64,000 nucleotides of DNA from the NCBI GenBank assembly GCA_944989445.1, contig CALYLW010000493.1, positions 259,761 through 323,760 on the forward strand, given 5' to 3'. Shown here piece by piece: positions 1 to 10,518 of this stretch. Within the stretch, counting starts at the first letter, position 1, and each line of letters starts with the position of its first letter. Below the pieces are notes generated by a model. That model was not told the DNA's origin, searched no databases, and worked only from the letters and a program-made list of their open reading frames with translations. Both the position numbers and the translations under genes were made by a program. The stretch is from Ampullaceana balthica. Its lineage: Eukaryota > Mollusca > Gastropoda > Lymnaeidae.

Positions 1-42
1 GGTTTTTATGGCTCTCTCAGGCAAAAAGTTTCCCGACCCCTG
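1..42. mobile_element. End of a hAT-like element, cut by window edge
   Basis: The first 42 bases end in GTTTCCCGACCCCTG. The reverse complement, CAGGGGTCGGGAAAC followed by AGAGAGCCATAAAA, matches the start of another element at 4185. This is one terminal inverted repeat, and the body lies outside the window. The target duplication cannot be tested. The hAT assignment is inferred from the CAGGGG start. Confidence 0.55.
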
Positions 43-2183
43 GTGTAAAACATCAGAATTTCTAAATTTTGTTAGCACTACCTTTTAATACATGGGTGGA
101 TGATGTTGCTTTCCAAAAATAAATCCAAAACATTAATTGAGAAAATACTTTTTAATGAAGAAATTTAAAGCTTAATATCTTTGTGATGGATAACAAACTT
201 TGTTATTCTTAAAATATTTTTTAAATATGCAAAGCATTTCTCTTTGTGTATTAGTGCAATAGTTGGATAAGCAAAATGAATCTTTGTGGTTTGAATTAAA
301 GAAAGAAACAACCAAAAACTGACTTGGTGCTCAGTCTGCATCATCCGAGTTCCATACTACTACTCGATTCTTTCCCCGGTTCCATTCCGGGTCTATTTTA
401 TGGTTTTTTACTTCCAGATTTCACTGTGCCATGATGCTGTATATATACTAGACATATTTAGAATATTCAGGATTTTTGGGGATGGTGGTGTCCAAATTTC
501 GTCCCGGGCGGCAGTTTGTTGTTTATCCACTTTATGAGCGTCAACATAAAACTAAACCTCAACATCTTTTAGCGACACATACAGATAATTATAGTCATTA
601 ATATAAATTATAAACCCCGGTCGTACAATTTATTATTTTGTTTGATATTGTTTTCTCGTGTTTAATATCGATTAGACATGTCATATTTTTATGTCATTTA
701 ATTCAAATAAAATCTGAAATAATTTAAATGCACCTACATGTTTCATTTGTCACCCAACCCCGCTGGCGACTGAATAGAACGGGGACTAGAACTTGTAAAC
801 AGTGTTAGGGTTTCCATTAGCCAAAGTCTAGTAAAAAAACTGTGCTCCACTAAAACCTGTTCGACCATAAACCTCACACTTAACAGTAATTACATTACAT
901 ATCAATAGTATCAAATGACCAAAAGTCATACACTAAATAATTATTATTAAATTTGATTAATCCTTGAACTGTCCGCCATCGTCTTCAATTTAACACACGT
1001 GATTGGTGCTGGGTTAAGGCTTAGCTTGATTGGTTGGTTTTATACGTGGTTGTTGAGACAAATATAAAAGTTCAAGAAGGGCTAATTCATCAATGAGATG
1101 GTGGTCGTGTGGTATGATGTTTAACTATATGATGGTTGGAGACTGTTTCTATCCCAAGTAACCGGCCCTTGCGATGGACGTTTTATTAAATTGTATACAC
1201 AATTGTTTTCCTTTGGTTCCTGGTTTAAATGAGTTGCATATTGATTGACTAACCGTTTTCCAACCCTAACATTAAAATATCTTCATTTCCCATGTAGTCT
1301 CACAGGGTAATAATATTAAATATTTCTGATTTAGTTGACTTTATGATATTTAAATGAATTATGATTTTTTAGTGAACATTCACAGATGACCCTTCAGACT
1401 TGCTTCAGCTCCACAACTTTATTTTTGTTCTAAAATTGGTATTAATGAACTTTATTTTTGTTCTAAAATTGGTATTAATGTTGTTAAGCTGCTTTTTAAA
1501 AATTATGTTTATAAACATTTTATTAGCATAGTGACTTTGTTCATATTGTATTATTTATGTATGAATCAATATTTGAGTTTGGCCCATATGCATGACATGA
1601 AAGCTTTTTACATTTTGTCTACTATAACTGTATGTTATGGTCCATTTAAAACGTTTAACATTGTTAACTTAATTGATTTACACTATGAGTATGATAATTA
1701 CACTATTTTTTAGAAAAGCGAACTAAAACAAGTGTTCATGTACAGAGCATATACTTTTGCATTTCTTCTTTATTGAAATGTAGATATATTTTATATTGTA
1801 TACATTTTGAAAACCCTTTTCAAATACCATTCAAATTTGATAGATACCTTTCAACTCACTCACACTGAAGGATTTTTATCAAGAACTCCATTTTATGATT
1901 CACACTGCCTTCACCAAGGATCCTCAATAAAATTACCACTTGAAAAGCCACATGTGATTGTTTTGTTGAATCTTCCATTTAAAGTTAGCATCAAGAAATA
2001 TGTAGCCTACCAAACTTACTAGGAATATAAATCATAAGGCTAAAGGTGTGAAAGTTACTGCCTGATCTAAAAAAAATGCTGCTATAAATACATTTTAAAA
2101 TTTAACAATTTTCCATAATTAATGATAACCTGAAAAAAATTCATAGTACAGAAAAGATAGTCATGATCCCCTTGTTCTTACTC
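43..2183. other. Gene-poor AT-rich stretch
   Basis: Nothing here looks like an exon. The short open frames at 1531-1713, 1807-2022 and 2163-2432 start with non-ATG codons or lack recognisable sequence. A two-copy 33-bp tandem repeat is listed separately. The right part is probably 3' flank of the minus-strand gene at 2418-3311. Confidence 0.5.
1415..1480. repeat. 33-bp tandem duplication, two perfect copies
   Basis: The unit starting AACTTTATTTTTGTTC occupies 1415-1447 and is repeated exactly at 1448-1480. The identity suggests a recent slippage or duplication event. No function is evident. Confidence 0.9.
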
Positions 2184-2189
2184 TTTATT
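2184..2189 (-). promoter_or_regulatory. Candidate polyadenylation signal AATAAA
   Basis: TTTATT on the plus strand reads AATAAA on the minus strand, about 230 bases past the stop codon of the 297-residue gene. The distance is reasonable for a 3' UTR. In AT-rich DNA the hexamer is common, so this is only a candidate. Confidence 0.4.
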
Positions 2190-2417
2190 TCATCCTGTAA
2201 ATTAGTAATTTATAAATGGACCATGCGTAAGCAATGTGAGGGAAGGATTGATATAGTTTTTGCAGTACTTGTGTATGGGGTCTTTTGTAACAATCACACA
2301 CATTTAGATTTGAACATAATTACTGTAATTGTCCAGAGAGTTGTTTATGTGCTAGCACGACTTGTTAAAACACATTATCTGACACTATTGGTGCTGTGTA
2401 AGTCTTCCTATGCATTT

Positions 2418-3311
2418 CTAGCATTGCGTTAGTGAAAGTGTCAAATCTGTTGTGGTAGTAATGGTTTCATTACTGTTACAGTTAGACTCCTTCATGCTGT
2501 CATTATTTAGGAAAACAGATTTGTTCTCTGCAACACTTAATTTTAATGACTTCTTTAAAGCCATATTTTCTCTTTTGAGGTTGGAGACATGGCGCTTTAA
2601 AATCTTCTTTTCACACTCCAACTTAGTAATTTTGGTAGAATATTCATTTAAGTTACAGCCTTTAGGTGTGTGGTTCTTAAGCTTAATGTCGTGTTTACGC
2701 TTTCTATTTTGTTGTCGTAATCTCTTTATAATCTCAGCTTTTCTTTTAAATGACTGGTTTATAACTCTCTGGTCAAAGCTTTGAGAAAGCATTTTTAATT
2801 TTGCATTTGTTTCTCTCAGCCTTTCTGCTAAATTTCTACACTTTGAATGACTTGCCTCTCTGAGCAAAGGGCATTTTTTGCAATCAGTTTTTAACTTTTT
2901 TTGAGGAGGTGAATTAATTACACTCTCGTCAACATTGCTTGAAGTTGTCTCGGGTATCAACACGGATATCTTTTTTGAAACTGGTACAAGCAAATGTTTC
3001 AGCAGTAGATCTTCTATGAAATGCCAGTTTTGATCGCAATTTTTCTTCAAACCTGTAACTCTCTGCAAAAGCCTGAATAGATTTCCTTTGATACCATTTA
3101 CATTTGACACGTAATTAATGCCGGATTGCATTAGATATTCATCAAGTAACTTAGCAGTATGTGCCATCTGCTTTCCATTGGTGTAATACAGGTATAAAGC
3201 AAAGCCATTCCTGTATAAACTACTGTATTGCTTTGTTTCAGCATCCTGAGCAAAACTTGCCACAAAAATGTCAAAATCCTTAACTGTTTTCTTAACATCA
3301 GCCATAGCCAT
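2418..3311 (-). CDS. Unrecognised 297-residue basic coiled-coil protein
   Basis: This is an uninterrupted reading frame of 297 codons starting at ATG (3311) with a second Met two codons later. I do not recognise the family. The first 110 or so residues look like a compact, mixed helical region with many Leu, Tyr and Phe. Residues about 115-140 are a low-complexity linker. A Cys-rich patch with two CxxC-spaced cysteines (KCPLL, TDCKKC) sits near 140-155. The rest is Lys/Arg-rich and predicted by eye to be coiled coil, with a clear heptad-like stretch near 225-265, and it ends in a Ser/Thr-rich tail. A polypyrimidine tract and AG at 3370-3371, together with a GTAAGT donor at 3950-3955, suggest a 5' leader exon ending at 3956, so the gene would be spliced in its UTR but have one coding exon. 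A CpG-rich stretch (about 4077-4172) upstream may hold the promoter. It could be a host gene or a domesticated transposon protein. No transposase, reverse transcriptase or C2H2 motif is visible. Confidence 0.7.
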   Translation of the reverse strand: MAMADVKKTVKDFDIFVASFAQDAETKQYSSLYRNGFALYLYYTNGKQMAHTAKLLDEYLMQSGINYVSNVNGIKGNLFRLLQRVTGLKKNCDQNWHFIEDLLLKHLLVPVSKKISVLIPETTSSNVDESVINSPPQKKLKTDCKKCPLLREASHSKCRNLAERLRETNAKLKMLSQSFDQRVINQSFKRKAEIIKRLRQQNRKRKHDIKLKNHTPKGCNLNEYSTKITKLECEKKILKRHVSNLKRENMALKKSLKLSVAENKSVFLNNDSMKESNCNSNETITTTTDLTLSLTQC

Positions 3312-3645
3312 TTTATAAAGATAAAATTATTGAACCGAGCACAATCACAAGGAATGACAATAGGTAAATCTGAAAAATAAACAATAATAAAAACTATCAA
3401 ATGCACTGACTGACTAATACTAATTCTGATACTAATTTTTTTAAAATTACCAGTACCGGTCACCAATATTTATTTTTTCTTATCATTTATGATTTCTAAT
3501 AAGGTCACAGCACTAAATTAAATAGCAATTTAAAAAGATATTTTAACATTAATTATTTAATAATACGACGTTCTAGAACTATTTATAATGAATTTTAATA
3601 TAAATTTATGGAGAGCATTTGTTTTAAATATTAACTAATAATATA

Positions 3646-3717
3646 CCCACAAAGCCATGGTCTGTGGACGCAATTATTATTTTCTGCATAGAAGGAGCGT
3701 CAGTATAGATAAGATAA
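3646..3717 (+). mobile_element. 3' tail fragment of the tRNA-derived SINE
   Basis: The sequence runs from CCCACAAAGCC through TCTGTGGACGC, TTCTGCATAGAAGGAGCG and ends in GATAAGATAAT. This matches only the last ~70 bases of the full SINE copies (for example 6073-6350). It lies in the presumed 5' leader intron of the 297-residue gene. Confidence 0.75.
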
Positions 3718-4184
3718 TATTCATTATTTACATTAGAGACCAACAATTTCTGATAAATCAATTCGACAAAATGGCCGCTGGTCGGCTAGCTTAAAATATA
3801 ATTCAATTTCAGGAGCATTTCATTAAGTTCAGCTGACATCTGTAGTCTTTTATATAGTTCATTATTTTTGTGCAATATATATAGTATTGCTATGTACAAC
3901 TTTAAAGTAAAAATGAGATCTAAAAAGAACAGAAAACTTCAGCGAAATGACTTACCCTACGTTCTCCTGCCAAATGATGAGCTCAGCGTAGTCGGATTTC
4001 GACTTTATTTATAATTTATACTTATGACTTATACCCACATGACTTGAATTCACCGCGGTTTTGAATTAAAAGGAAGGACGCAAACCAACGAGAGAAAACG
4101 GCTGACATTACCGAAAACGACCAGCGCGAGGCGATCGCCGACACCGCTGTCCAGTCCGCGACGCGAGTATTAAAGTGCCTACAC

Positions 4185-4262
4185 CAGGGGTCGGGAAACT
4201 TTTTGTCTGAAAGAGCCATAAAAGACCACATATTTTGAATAGTAATTCTGAGAGAGCCATCC
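4185..4262. mobile_element. Terminus of a hAT-like element (CAGGGGTCGGGAAAC)
   Basis: The sequence starts with CAGGGGTCGGGAAACTTTTT and continues into AGAGCCATAAAA. The same sequence is inverted at 1-42. No matching right end with an 8-bp duplication was found, so this is a lone end, perhaps the remnant that truncates the PIF-like copy to its right. Confidence 0.5.
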
Positions 4263-4529
4263 ATTGTGTTAACAACTAAAAATTCAAGTAAATCAAAAAG
4301 GTGTCAAAAAGGGAATTCTTGGGGGTAATGCAGACTCATTTGGGACATATAACATCCACTACAATCCACTAGATATATTAAAATACGCTTGGAACATATG
4401 CCCATTATTGAACCGGTTCCTTCCAGAAAATATATTTTTTAAAAATTTGACAACTATGTAGATTTCTTACCTACGTACTATACGATGAACCTACATCTAC
4501 CATACTTTCATGAGTGACAATTATCTTGA

Positions 4530-4791
4530 TCCTTCTTCTTGTTATCTATACAGACGCTCCTTCTATGCAGCGTCCACAGACCATGACAGATGATCTGTTG
4601 GCAAGTGATGCAGCATTCACAGGCCACGGCTTTGTGGGTTCCACGCATTACCCAGCCGCCTAACCTCAGGTGACTCAGGGACGCCCTAGGCCCCGGGAAC
4701 AAACCCTTGACAAACCCTTGCCTTCACATGGATTCGAAACCGTGAACTTCGGTACGACAGTCCAGTGCGCTGCCACTCGACCACCGCGTCC
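4530..4791 (-). mobile_element. tRNA-derived SINE
   Basis: On the minus strand it starts GGACGCGGTGGTCGAGTGG (box A-like) and continues with ACGGTTTCGAATCC, a slightly mutated box B. The shared middle (TAATGCGTGGAACCCAC) follows, then a tail with AGAAGGAGCGTCTG minus a short deletion. It is inserted in the left PIF-like copy. The right copy reads AATCCACATGACT (reverse strand) through the site without it. Confidence 0.85.
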
Positions 4792-4976
4792 ACATGACTT
4801 GTATGCATCATGTATAATTTCTGTGATATTTAAAATTAATGCCTTAAAAGCTGAGCTAAGAAGAAAAGTTGTTTTGTGCTCCTCTCGAATTGCGATTTCA
4901 AGAATTTGATGCATTCCATAAAGTTAATGAATACTTGACTAATTTTAAATGGGCTCATTTACCATTATATCTAGAA

Positions 4977-5161
4977 CAGTGCTTCTCAAACTTTTTAATA
5001 TGGCGGACCGGCAGGAATTTTTTCCATTGCACCAGGTATGTATGCATTATTTTCCCTGCACTGATAATTTTTTCTGTCCTTTTTTTAGAACATCTGCGGA
5101 CCGGCAGCGGATGGCCCACGCACCGGCACTGGTCCGCGGACCACCACTTTCAGAAGCACTG
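4977..5161. mobile_element. hAT-type MITE, 185 bp, TSD ATCTAGAA
   Basis: The left end CAGTGCTTCTCAAACTTTTT and right end TTTCAGAAGCACTG are inverted repeats. Perfect 8-bp duplications ATCTAGAA lie at 4969-4976 and 5162-5169. The interior has no coding capacity. The opposite arm of the inverted pair has the empty site near 7878. Confidence 0.88.
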
Positions 5162-6072
5162 ATCTAGAAGACTAGAATGGCCAGGGGCGTTTGACCAAAA
5201 ACAATTGAACAATTATATCAAACTTAAAACGTTTTTAATTCTATCAAATAGATCCCCCCCTCCCCTTTTAAAGGTAAAAGATATTCCTTGTCGTTTTGAC
5301 TGAAAATATCTACACATAATCCTATTCAGATCATTTTTAGACACTTGTCATGCTTGTAAAACTCACCAGTAGCATTTTCTGCTAACGACGCTCCCCCAAA
5401 TCCCCGAGTCATGTGAGCAGGACCTAGAGTCTGGGGTTTGGGGGGGGGGTAACGCACACATAACTTTTCATATTTTGGGGTAACGGGCAAAAAAGTTCGA
5501 CTCCTGCCATTAGAGAACCAAACGGAGCTGCGGTTACATCACAAATGCTTTGATGTCAACATCAAACGACGCAGTGTAACAATTTCATATGTTATCTTGT
5601 GGATTCTCAAACTTAAGGATTATAATTCGATTTAATTTTCGTGTCTTGATAGCTTACACCAACCAGCGTCTGATGGCCTACCGACCGGCACATTGAGAAG
5701 CACTGATTTTAAAAAATAAAAAATAAAAAGGCATTAAATAAATTGTAAGCGACCAAATATTTCAGTGGAAGTTTTATTTAAAGTTACCCTTTTGATGTGA
5801 CGTCACATTTCTTCAACCCCCTCCCTCCCCCTCGTCACGCATCGTCACAAAAGTGTGACCCCCTCCCCCCCTAGGTGTGTGACGTCATTTACGGACGGCC
5901 CCTAACCCGTTGCATAGGCTTATCTCATTAATGTATAATTTCACTGGCTTTCGCTGGCTTTCCTACTTGCAGTCAAACTTTTATTTCCGAGAAGGTTCAA
6001 CTCAACTCACCAAAAAGGGTATTGGTATTCATAAATGTAGCCAGCATTGTCGCTGTCGGATAAGCTACATGG

Positions 6073-6350
6073 GGACGCGGTGGTCGAGTGGCAGCGCACT
6101 GGACTGTCGTACCGATGGTCACGGGTTCGAATCCGTGTGAATTCAAGGGCTTGTCCCTGAGTCACCCCGCTCCGAATGGGTACCTAACTATTGTAGTTAG
6201 GCGGCTGGGTAATGCGTGGAACCCACAAAGCCGTGGCCTGTGAACGCTGCATCACTTGCCAAACAGATCATCTGGCATGGTCTGTGGACGCAACTATCTT
6301 CTGCATAGAAGGAGCGTCTGTATAGATAAGACAAGACAAGATATTTCAAG
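6073..6350 (+). mobile_element. tRNA-derived SINE, near full length
   Basis: The head contains box A-like TGGTCGAGTGG and box B GGGTTCGAATCCGTG. A conserved body follows (GGTACCTAAC, TTAGGCGGCTGGGTAATGCG, CATCACTTGCCAAACAGATC). The end is ACGCAACTATCTTCTGCATA, GAAGGAGCGTCTGTATAG and the short repeat GATAAGACAAGACAAG. This matches the general layout of Pol III retroposons. The tail matches that of the LINE at 12040-12447. Confidence 0.92.
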
Positions 6351-6522
6351 GTTTTTGGTATGTGGGGACCTGGGGAAAGGCATCAGGCATAAAGTGGAGG
6401 CCAGAGGAGCCCACACGTACCCAGTTGTCAGGGGCCAAAACATTTCTGGCGGCGCCCCTGCTTCTTGTGTCAAACCAATGCAAGCAACTTCGTGTGAGAC
6501 AGTGCTCTGTCCTCATCTAGGT

Positions 6523-6731
6523 CAGTGTTTCTCAATTATTTTCTGTCATGCCCCCGCCCTCCCTTAAGAAGAAAGAAAATATTTCACCCCCCTCCCTGCG
6601 TGCGACTGTAAATAGTATCATTTGTCTATTAAATTGTTATAAGTACACCTCTGCATAACGGTCAAACGAGCCCCCCTTTACGGAGCCTCACGCCCCCCCT
6701 GGGGGCGCGCCCCACTATTTGAGAAACACTG
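6523..6731. mobile_element. hAT-type MITE, 209 bp, TSD ATCTAGGT
   Basis: Termini CAGTGTTTCTCAA and TTGAGAAACACTG are perfect inverted repeats. The target duplication ATCTAGGT is at 6515-6522 and 6732-6739. The interior includes a GGGGGCGCGCCCC inverted stretch and has no reading frame of note. Confidence 0.92.
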
Positions 6732-7173
6732 ATCTAGGTGAAAGTGTCCGAGGTAGTTTCCACCAGGGGTCGCTTTTGTTCGCGAAATACGCCGAGATTT
6801 ATTTAGGCTATAATTTTCAATTTCCATACATGACCGGGGAAAAAAATCACATTGATTGTTACTTGGGGGTAAGAGGGTGAAAATATTTTAAGTTTAAATT
6901 GTTTTTTTTTCTTTACATCATATTTAAATTGTAAAATTCTCCCTGTCTGATCTCCAACGTTAACATGGCAATCAGCTCATCAAAACGAAAACTCTTACTC
7001 TTACCGTATTACTTTCAATAGATAACAGAGCCATATCTTAGTTCCTTGAATGTCCCGTGATGAATCATATGCTTTGATAATCTTTGGTTTTGAAAATCTC
7101 TCTAAAATCTCTAACTTTAATATCAGCTCCCATTGTGTCTTTATTATTATAAGCATTGGTACTTCTTTCTCTT

Positions 7174-8812
7174 AGGGGCCGTCCATAAATGACGTCACGC
7201 ACCTAGGGGGGGAGGGGGTCACACTTTTGTGACGATGCGTGACGAGGGGGAGGGAGGGGGGTTGAAGAAATGTGACGTCACATCAAAAGGGTAACTTTAA
7301 ATAAAACTTCCACTGAAATATTTGGTCCCTTACAATGTATTTAATGACTTTTAACAAAATAAAATATTTTTAAAAAATAAAAAAATCAGTGCCTCTAAAT
7401 GTGCCAGACTAAAATTAAAGCTAATTATAATCCTTAAGTTTGAGAACCCATAGGTAACGTATGAAATTGCGTCGTTTGATGTTGACATCAAAATCAAAGC
7501 ATTTGTGATGTAACCGCAGCTCCGTTTGGCTGTTTCTATAACGGCAGGAGTCTGCGAACATTTTTGCCCATTACCCCAAAATATACAAGTTTATGTGTGC
7601 GTTACACACACACCCCCCCATCCCCAGACTCTAGGTCCTGCTCTCGGGGATTTAGGGTAGCGTCGTTAGCAATGCTACTGGTGAGTTTTACAAGCATGTC
7701 AAGTGTCTAAAAATGATCTGAATAGGATTATGTGTAGGTATTTTAAGTCAAAACAACACGGAATATCCTTTTTCTTTAAAAAAATATATTTAAAAAAGGG
7801 GGGGGGGTCTATTGATAGAATTATAAACGTTTTTGATATAATTGTTCGATTGGTTTTTGGTCAAACGCCCCTGGCCATTCTAGATATAATGATAAATGAG
7901 CCCATTTAAAATTAGTCAAGTATTCATTAACTTTATTGAATGCATCAAATTCTTGACATTGCAATTCGAGAGGAGCACAAAACAACTTTTCTTCTTAGCT
8001 CAGTTTTTAAGGAATTAATTTTAAATATCACAGAAGGATACTTGATACAGTCATGTGGATTAAGATTATTGTCACTCGTGTCAATATAAATGAAAGTAGG
8101 GTGGATTTACGTGTATTCGTATAGTAAGAAATCTACATAGTTGTCAAATTTTTATAAAATGCATTTTCTGGAAGGAACCGGTTCAATAATGGGCATATGT
8201 TCCAAGCGTACACGTACACATGACGTATTTTAATATATCTTGTGGATTGTAGTGGATGTTATATGTCCCAAATGAGTCTGCATTACCCCCATGAATTCCC
8301 TTTTGACCCCAGATGAGGTTATTTGCCCCTGTTCGCCGACCTCTTTCTTTCGGGATGCCCGTCAGTCAATTGAGGGATTTTTTAAAAATACATTTAAAAA
8401 ATATTATTTTTAAATATTTTTTTTTCTAAACAAAGACGTTAACCGTAATGATTAATAGTCAATGATTAATTTGTATGTATTAAAATAAAATATAATCTAA
8501 GGATGTTAACACGGTTCGTTTTCTGAAGGCCGGTTAAAAGTTTTTTAAAAATGCTACATGTGGGTTTCGATATTACAATGTAGATCTTCACTAAATAAAT
8601 TATAAATACTTAAATGACAATAAAAGTGATTTGAAACATACTTATTTTCAAATAGAAAATAATTTTTTGGGTTTTTTTTTGGGGGGGGGGTCAAAGCTTT
8701 GTGACGTATTTTTAGAGGGGGGGGTCTAACTTTTTGTGACGACGCGTGACGAGGGGGAGGGAGGGGGTAAAAAATCGGCCAAAATCGCGTGACGTCATTT
8801 AGATAGATGTTA
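7174..8812 (+). mobile_element. PIF/Harbinger-like non-autonomous element, right copy
   Basis: It begins TTA + GGGGCCGTCCATAAATGACG at 7174 and ends near 8812 after GCGTGACGTCATTTAG. The end layout matches the compact copy at 13325-13723 (GGGCCCGTCC ... TGACGTCATTTATG TACGGCC). The subterminal regions at both ends contain TGACGTCA and G-rich tracts plus GTGACGAGGGGGAGGGAGG. No transposase is visible. From 7174 to about 8310 it is the inverted partner of 4295-5905. The right end is degenerate, so its exact limit is approximate. Confidence 0.7.
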
Positions 8813-9339
8813 ATCTTGAAACGGACACTGATACTAGACTATTGCGTTAAAAAGCCCCAGTTTGCTTCTTCCTTCATCACTGTTGATCTGATCTAGAGTT
8901 AAGAATGAAAAAGATCATTACTACCGAACACATGTTAAGTATTTCCCTGCACTTTTACTCTTAACCTTTATGCTTCTATCTACAAAATTTCCATATTGGT
9001 CTGAGTATTAAAAATGTCTTTTTAATAAGATATTCCAAAAATAACCGACAAGGCTCTCTGAAGCAGTCGTAATCTCTATTACTTGGCCACCACGTTGTCA
9101 AGAAAGAAGCCTTTTGTCGGCATATACTGGTTTGTAAGATTAACTCCTCAACGGTGGCGTCACATTTTGGTGTCAATCGGTGCGGTCCGCACCACTCCGC
9201 ACCCCTAGTGACACCTCTGCTCCTCAAAATTGTAAAAAGTAAATGTAGAAAATAAACATGAAATCACTTGCAGCATGTAAAAGACTTGCGTTTTATCTGT
9301 AACCCTAGTGTCCGAATTTTTCAAGAGGAGCACATAGAG
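8813..9339. other. Gene-free stretch with a small repeat end
   Basis: No gene is seen. About 9145-9222 contains GGTGGCGTCAC ... CCCCTAGTGACACCTCTG, resembling the ends of the MITE at 10048-10250. It may be a degraded copy of that family. Confidence 0.35.
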
Positions 9340-9558
9340 CAGGGGTGAGCAAACATTTTAGGGCGAGGGCCGCATTAGTAAGAAATTAAACGTCAAGGGG
9401 ATGGCCCTAACCCAAATTTAGCCTCAGTTTAAGTACAAACATCCATTTTTACCATAGATTTATTTGATTTTTTTGACATAACTGCAGGCTTCCGTGGGCC
9501 GGAAAGAACTCCTTAGCTGGCCGTATGCGGCCCGTGGGCCGTAGTTTGCCCACCCCTG
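9340..9558. mobile_element. hAT-type MITE, 219 bp, TSD ACATAGAG
   Basis: The left end CAGGGGTGAGCAAAC and right end GTTTGCCCACCCCTG are inverted repeats. Perfect 8-bp duplications ACATAGAG lie at 9332-9339 and 9559-9566. The interior has GGGCCG-containing segments and no coding capacity. Confidence 0.93.
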
Positions 9559-9845
9559 ACATAGAGCTTCAATCGGCACCACACATTTATCAAACTTTAC
9601 TTTTACTGGTTTAACGTTAACATGATGAGGTCTCAAAGTTTTTAAAAAATCATTATATGAAGCTCCAGTTGTTGTTTTTAATTAACTCATTTCCTCGATG
9701 AATAGATACAGCAGAGAAGGAAGATGTTTTCTTAAAAGCACCGAATCATTTAATAAAGGATTGGTCTGAACATATCAATGGATTCTAGACATTGTGGCGG
9801 CATTATCTTACCCTTGGGCTCGTCACATAAGCATGTATAGTCTGT

Positions 9846-10047
9846 CACAAGAGGATAGAAGAACAAATAGCAATGTAGTAATAATACAAAGGGCAACTAA
9901 TTCTAACTTGGAAAAATAACACAAAGATATTCTAATACAACCATAAGATTATAAGATAGACACGGGGGACAAAAACACTTTTGTTATTTCGTATGCAAGA
10001 ACCAACATATAAAAATTATCTTTCTTCCCGTCTGAAATTCGGGTGTG
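9846..10047 (+). mobile_element. LINE ORF2 3' fragment, decayed
   Basis: It aligns with the LINE fragment at 12040-12447: GAGGATAGAAGAAC, AGTAGTAAT, TTCTAA, AACACAAAGATA, AATACAACC, TTCGTATGCAAGAAC, and TTCTTCCC followed by an ATTC(G/T)GG segment. Frames are broken by stops. The copy is cut at 10047 by the start of another repeat and lacks its 3' tail. Confidence 0.75.
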
Positions 10048-10250
10048 CAGCGGCATCACTAGGGGTTGCGGGTGGTTCGGCACGCACAAGGTGACACCAT
10101 CACAAGGGATGTAAAATTCGGTATGTTCCCGTTATTCGGAACTGGCAGACTCGGAACTGGAAGACTTGGAGGAGGACTATGCGGTAAGTTTTGAGGGGGT
10201 CACACCATGAGCTACCACACTGGCTGAAATCAACCCTAGTGACGCCTCTG
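10048..10250. mobile_element. Small inverted-repeat element
   Basis: The left end CAGCGGCATCACTAGGGGTT pairs with the right end AACCCTAGTGACGCCTCTG (reverse complement CAGAGGCGTCACTAGGGTT). No clear target duplication is seen. A similar end occurs near 9222. Confidence 0.6.
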
Positions 10251-10518
10251 AGTCAATTAATTATTTAAGATGAAGCCGAGGGCCAGTTACAATTTTTAAC
10301 GCGGGGCGTGTTTGGCCCGCGGACCGGACTTTGGACATCCTGGGATAAACCAAAATATCCAATTGGGCAACACAAAAATAATAACTTTGAAGAATAAAGA
10401 TTGACCATTTGCCTGCAACAATGATGCCATAAATCGTAAACAGAAGATAGAAGTTGCACATTTCGTACAATTTGTTAAGTTGAATATTACATTTATTAAT
10501 AAAGTAAGTTGATTTTTT

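Larger units (their letters stand above)
4295..5905 (-). mobile_element. PIF/Harbinger-like element, inverted left copy
   Basis: Read on the minus strand, this begins TTA + GGGGCCGTCCGTAAATGACG at 5905 and then follows the right copy (7174 onwards) segment by segment. The shared segments include the TGACGTCACATC block, the AACCGCAGCTCCGTTTGG block, the GACTCTAGGTCCTGCTC block and the GGAAGGAACCGGTTC / ATAATGGGCATATG block, down to about 4295. It carries two later insertions, a SINE (4530-4791) and a hAT MITE (4977-5161), at sites that are empty in the right copy. No transposase frame is visible, so it is non-autonomous. The outer end beyond 4295 is missing. Classification is inferred from the TTA/TAA target. 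Confidence 0.7.

Noticed and set aside
1807..2022. 71-residue frame downstream of the 297-residue gene
   Set aside because: It starts with TTG, has no upstream or downstream splice partner that I can see, and no recognisable domain.
4022..4264. 80-residue minus-strand frame
   Set aside because: It is formed across the hAT terminal repeat at 4185 and the CpG-rich presumed promoter, so it is not coding.
6073..6350. tRNA gene from box A and box B matches
   Set aside because: The head belongs to a dispersed ~280-base repeat with six copies and a common non-tRNA body and tail, so it is a SINE and not a tRNA gene. The same applies to the other copies.
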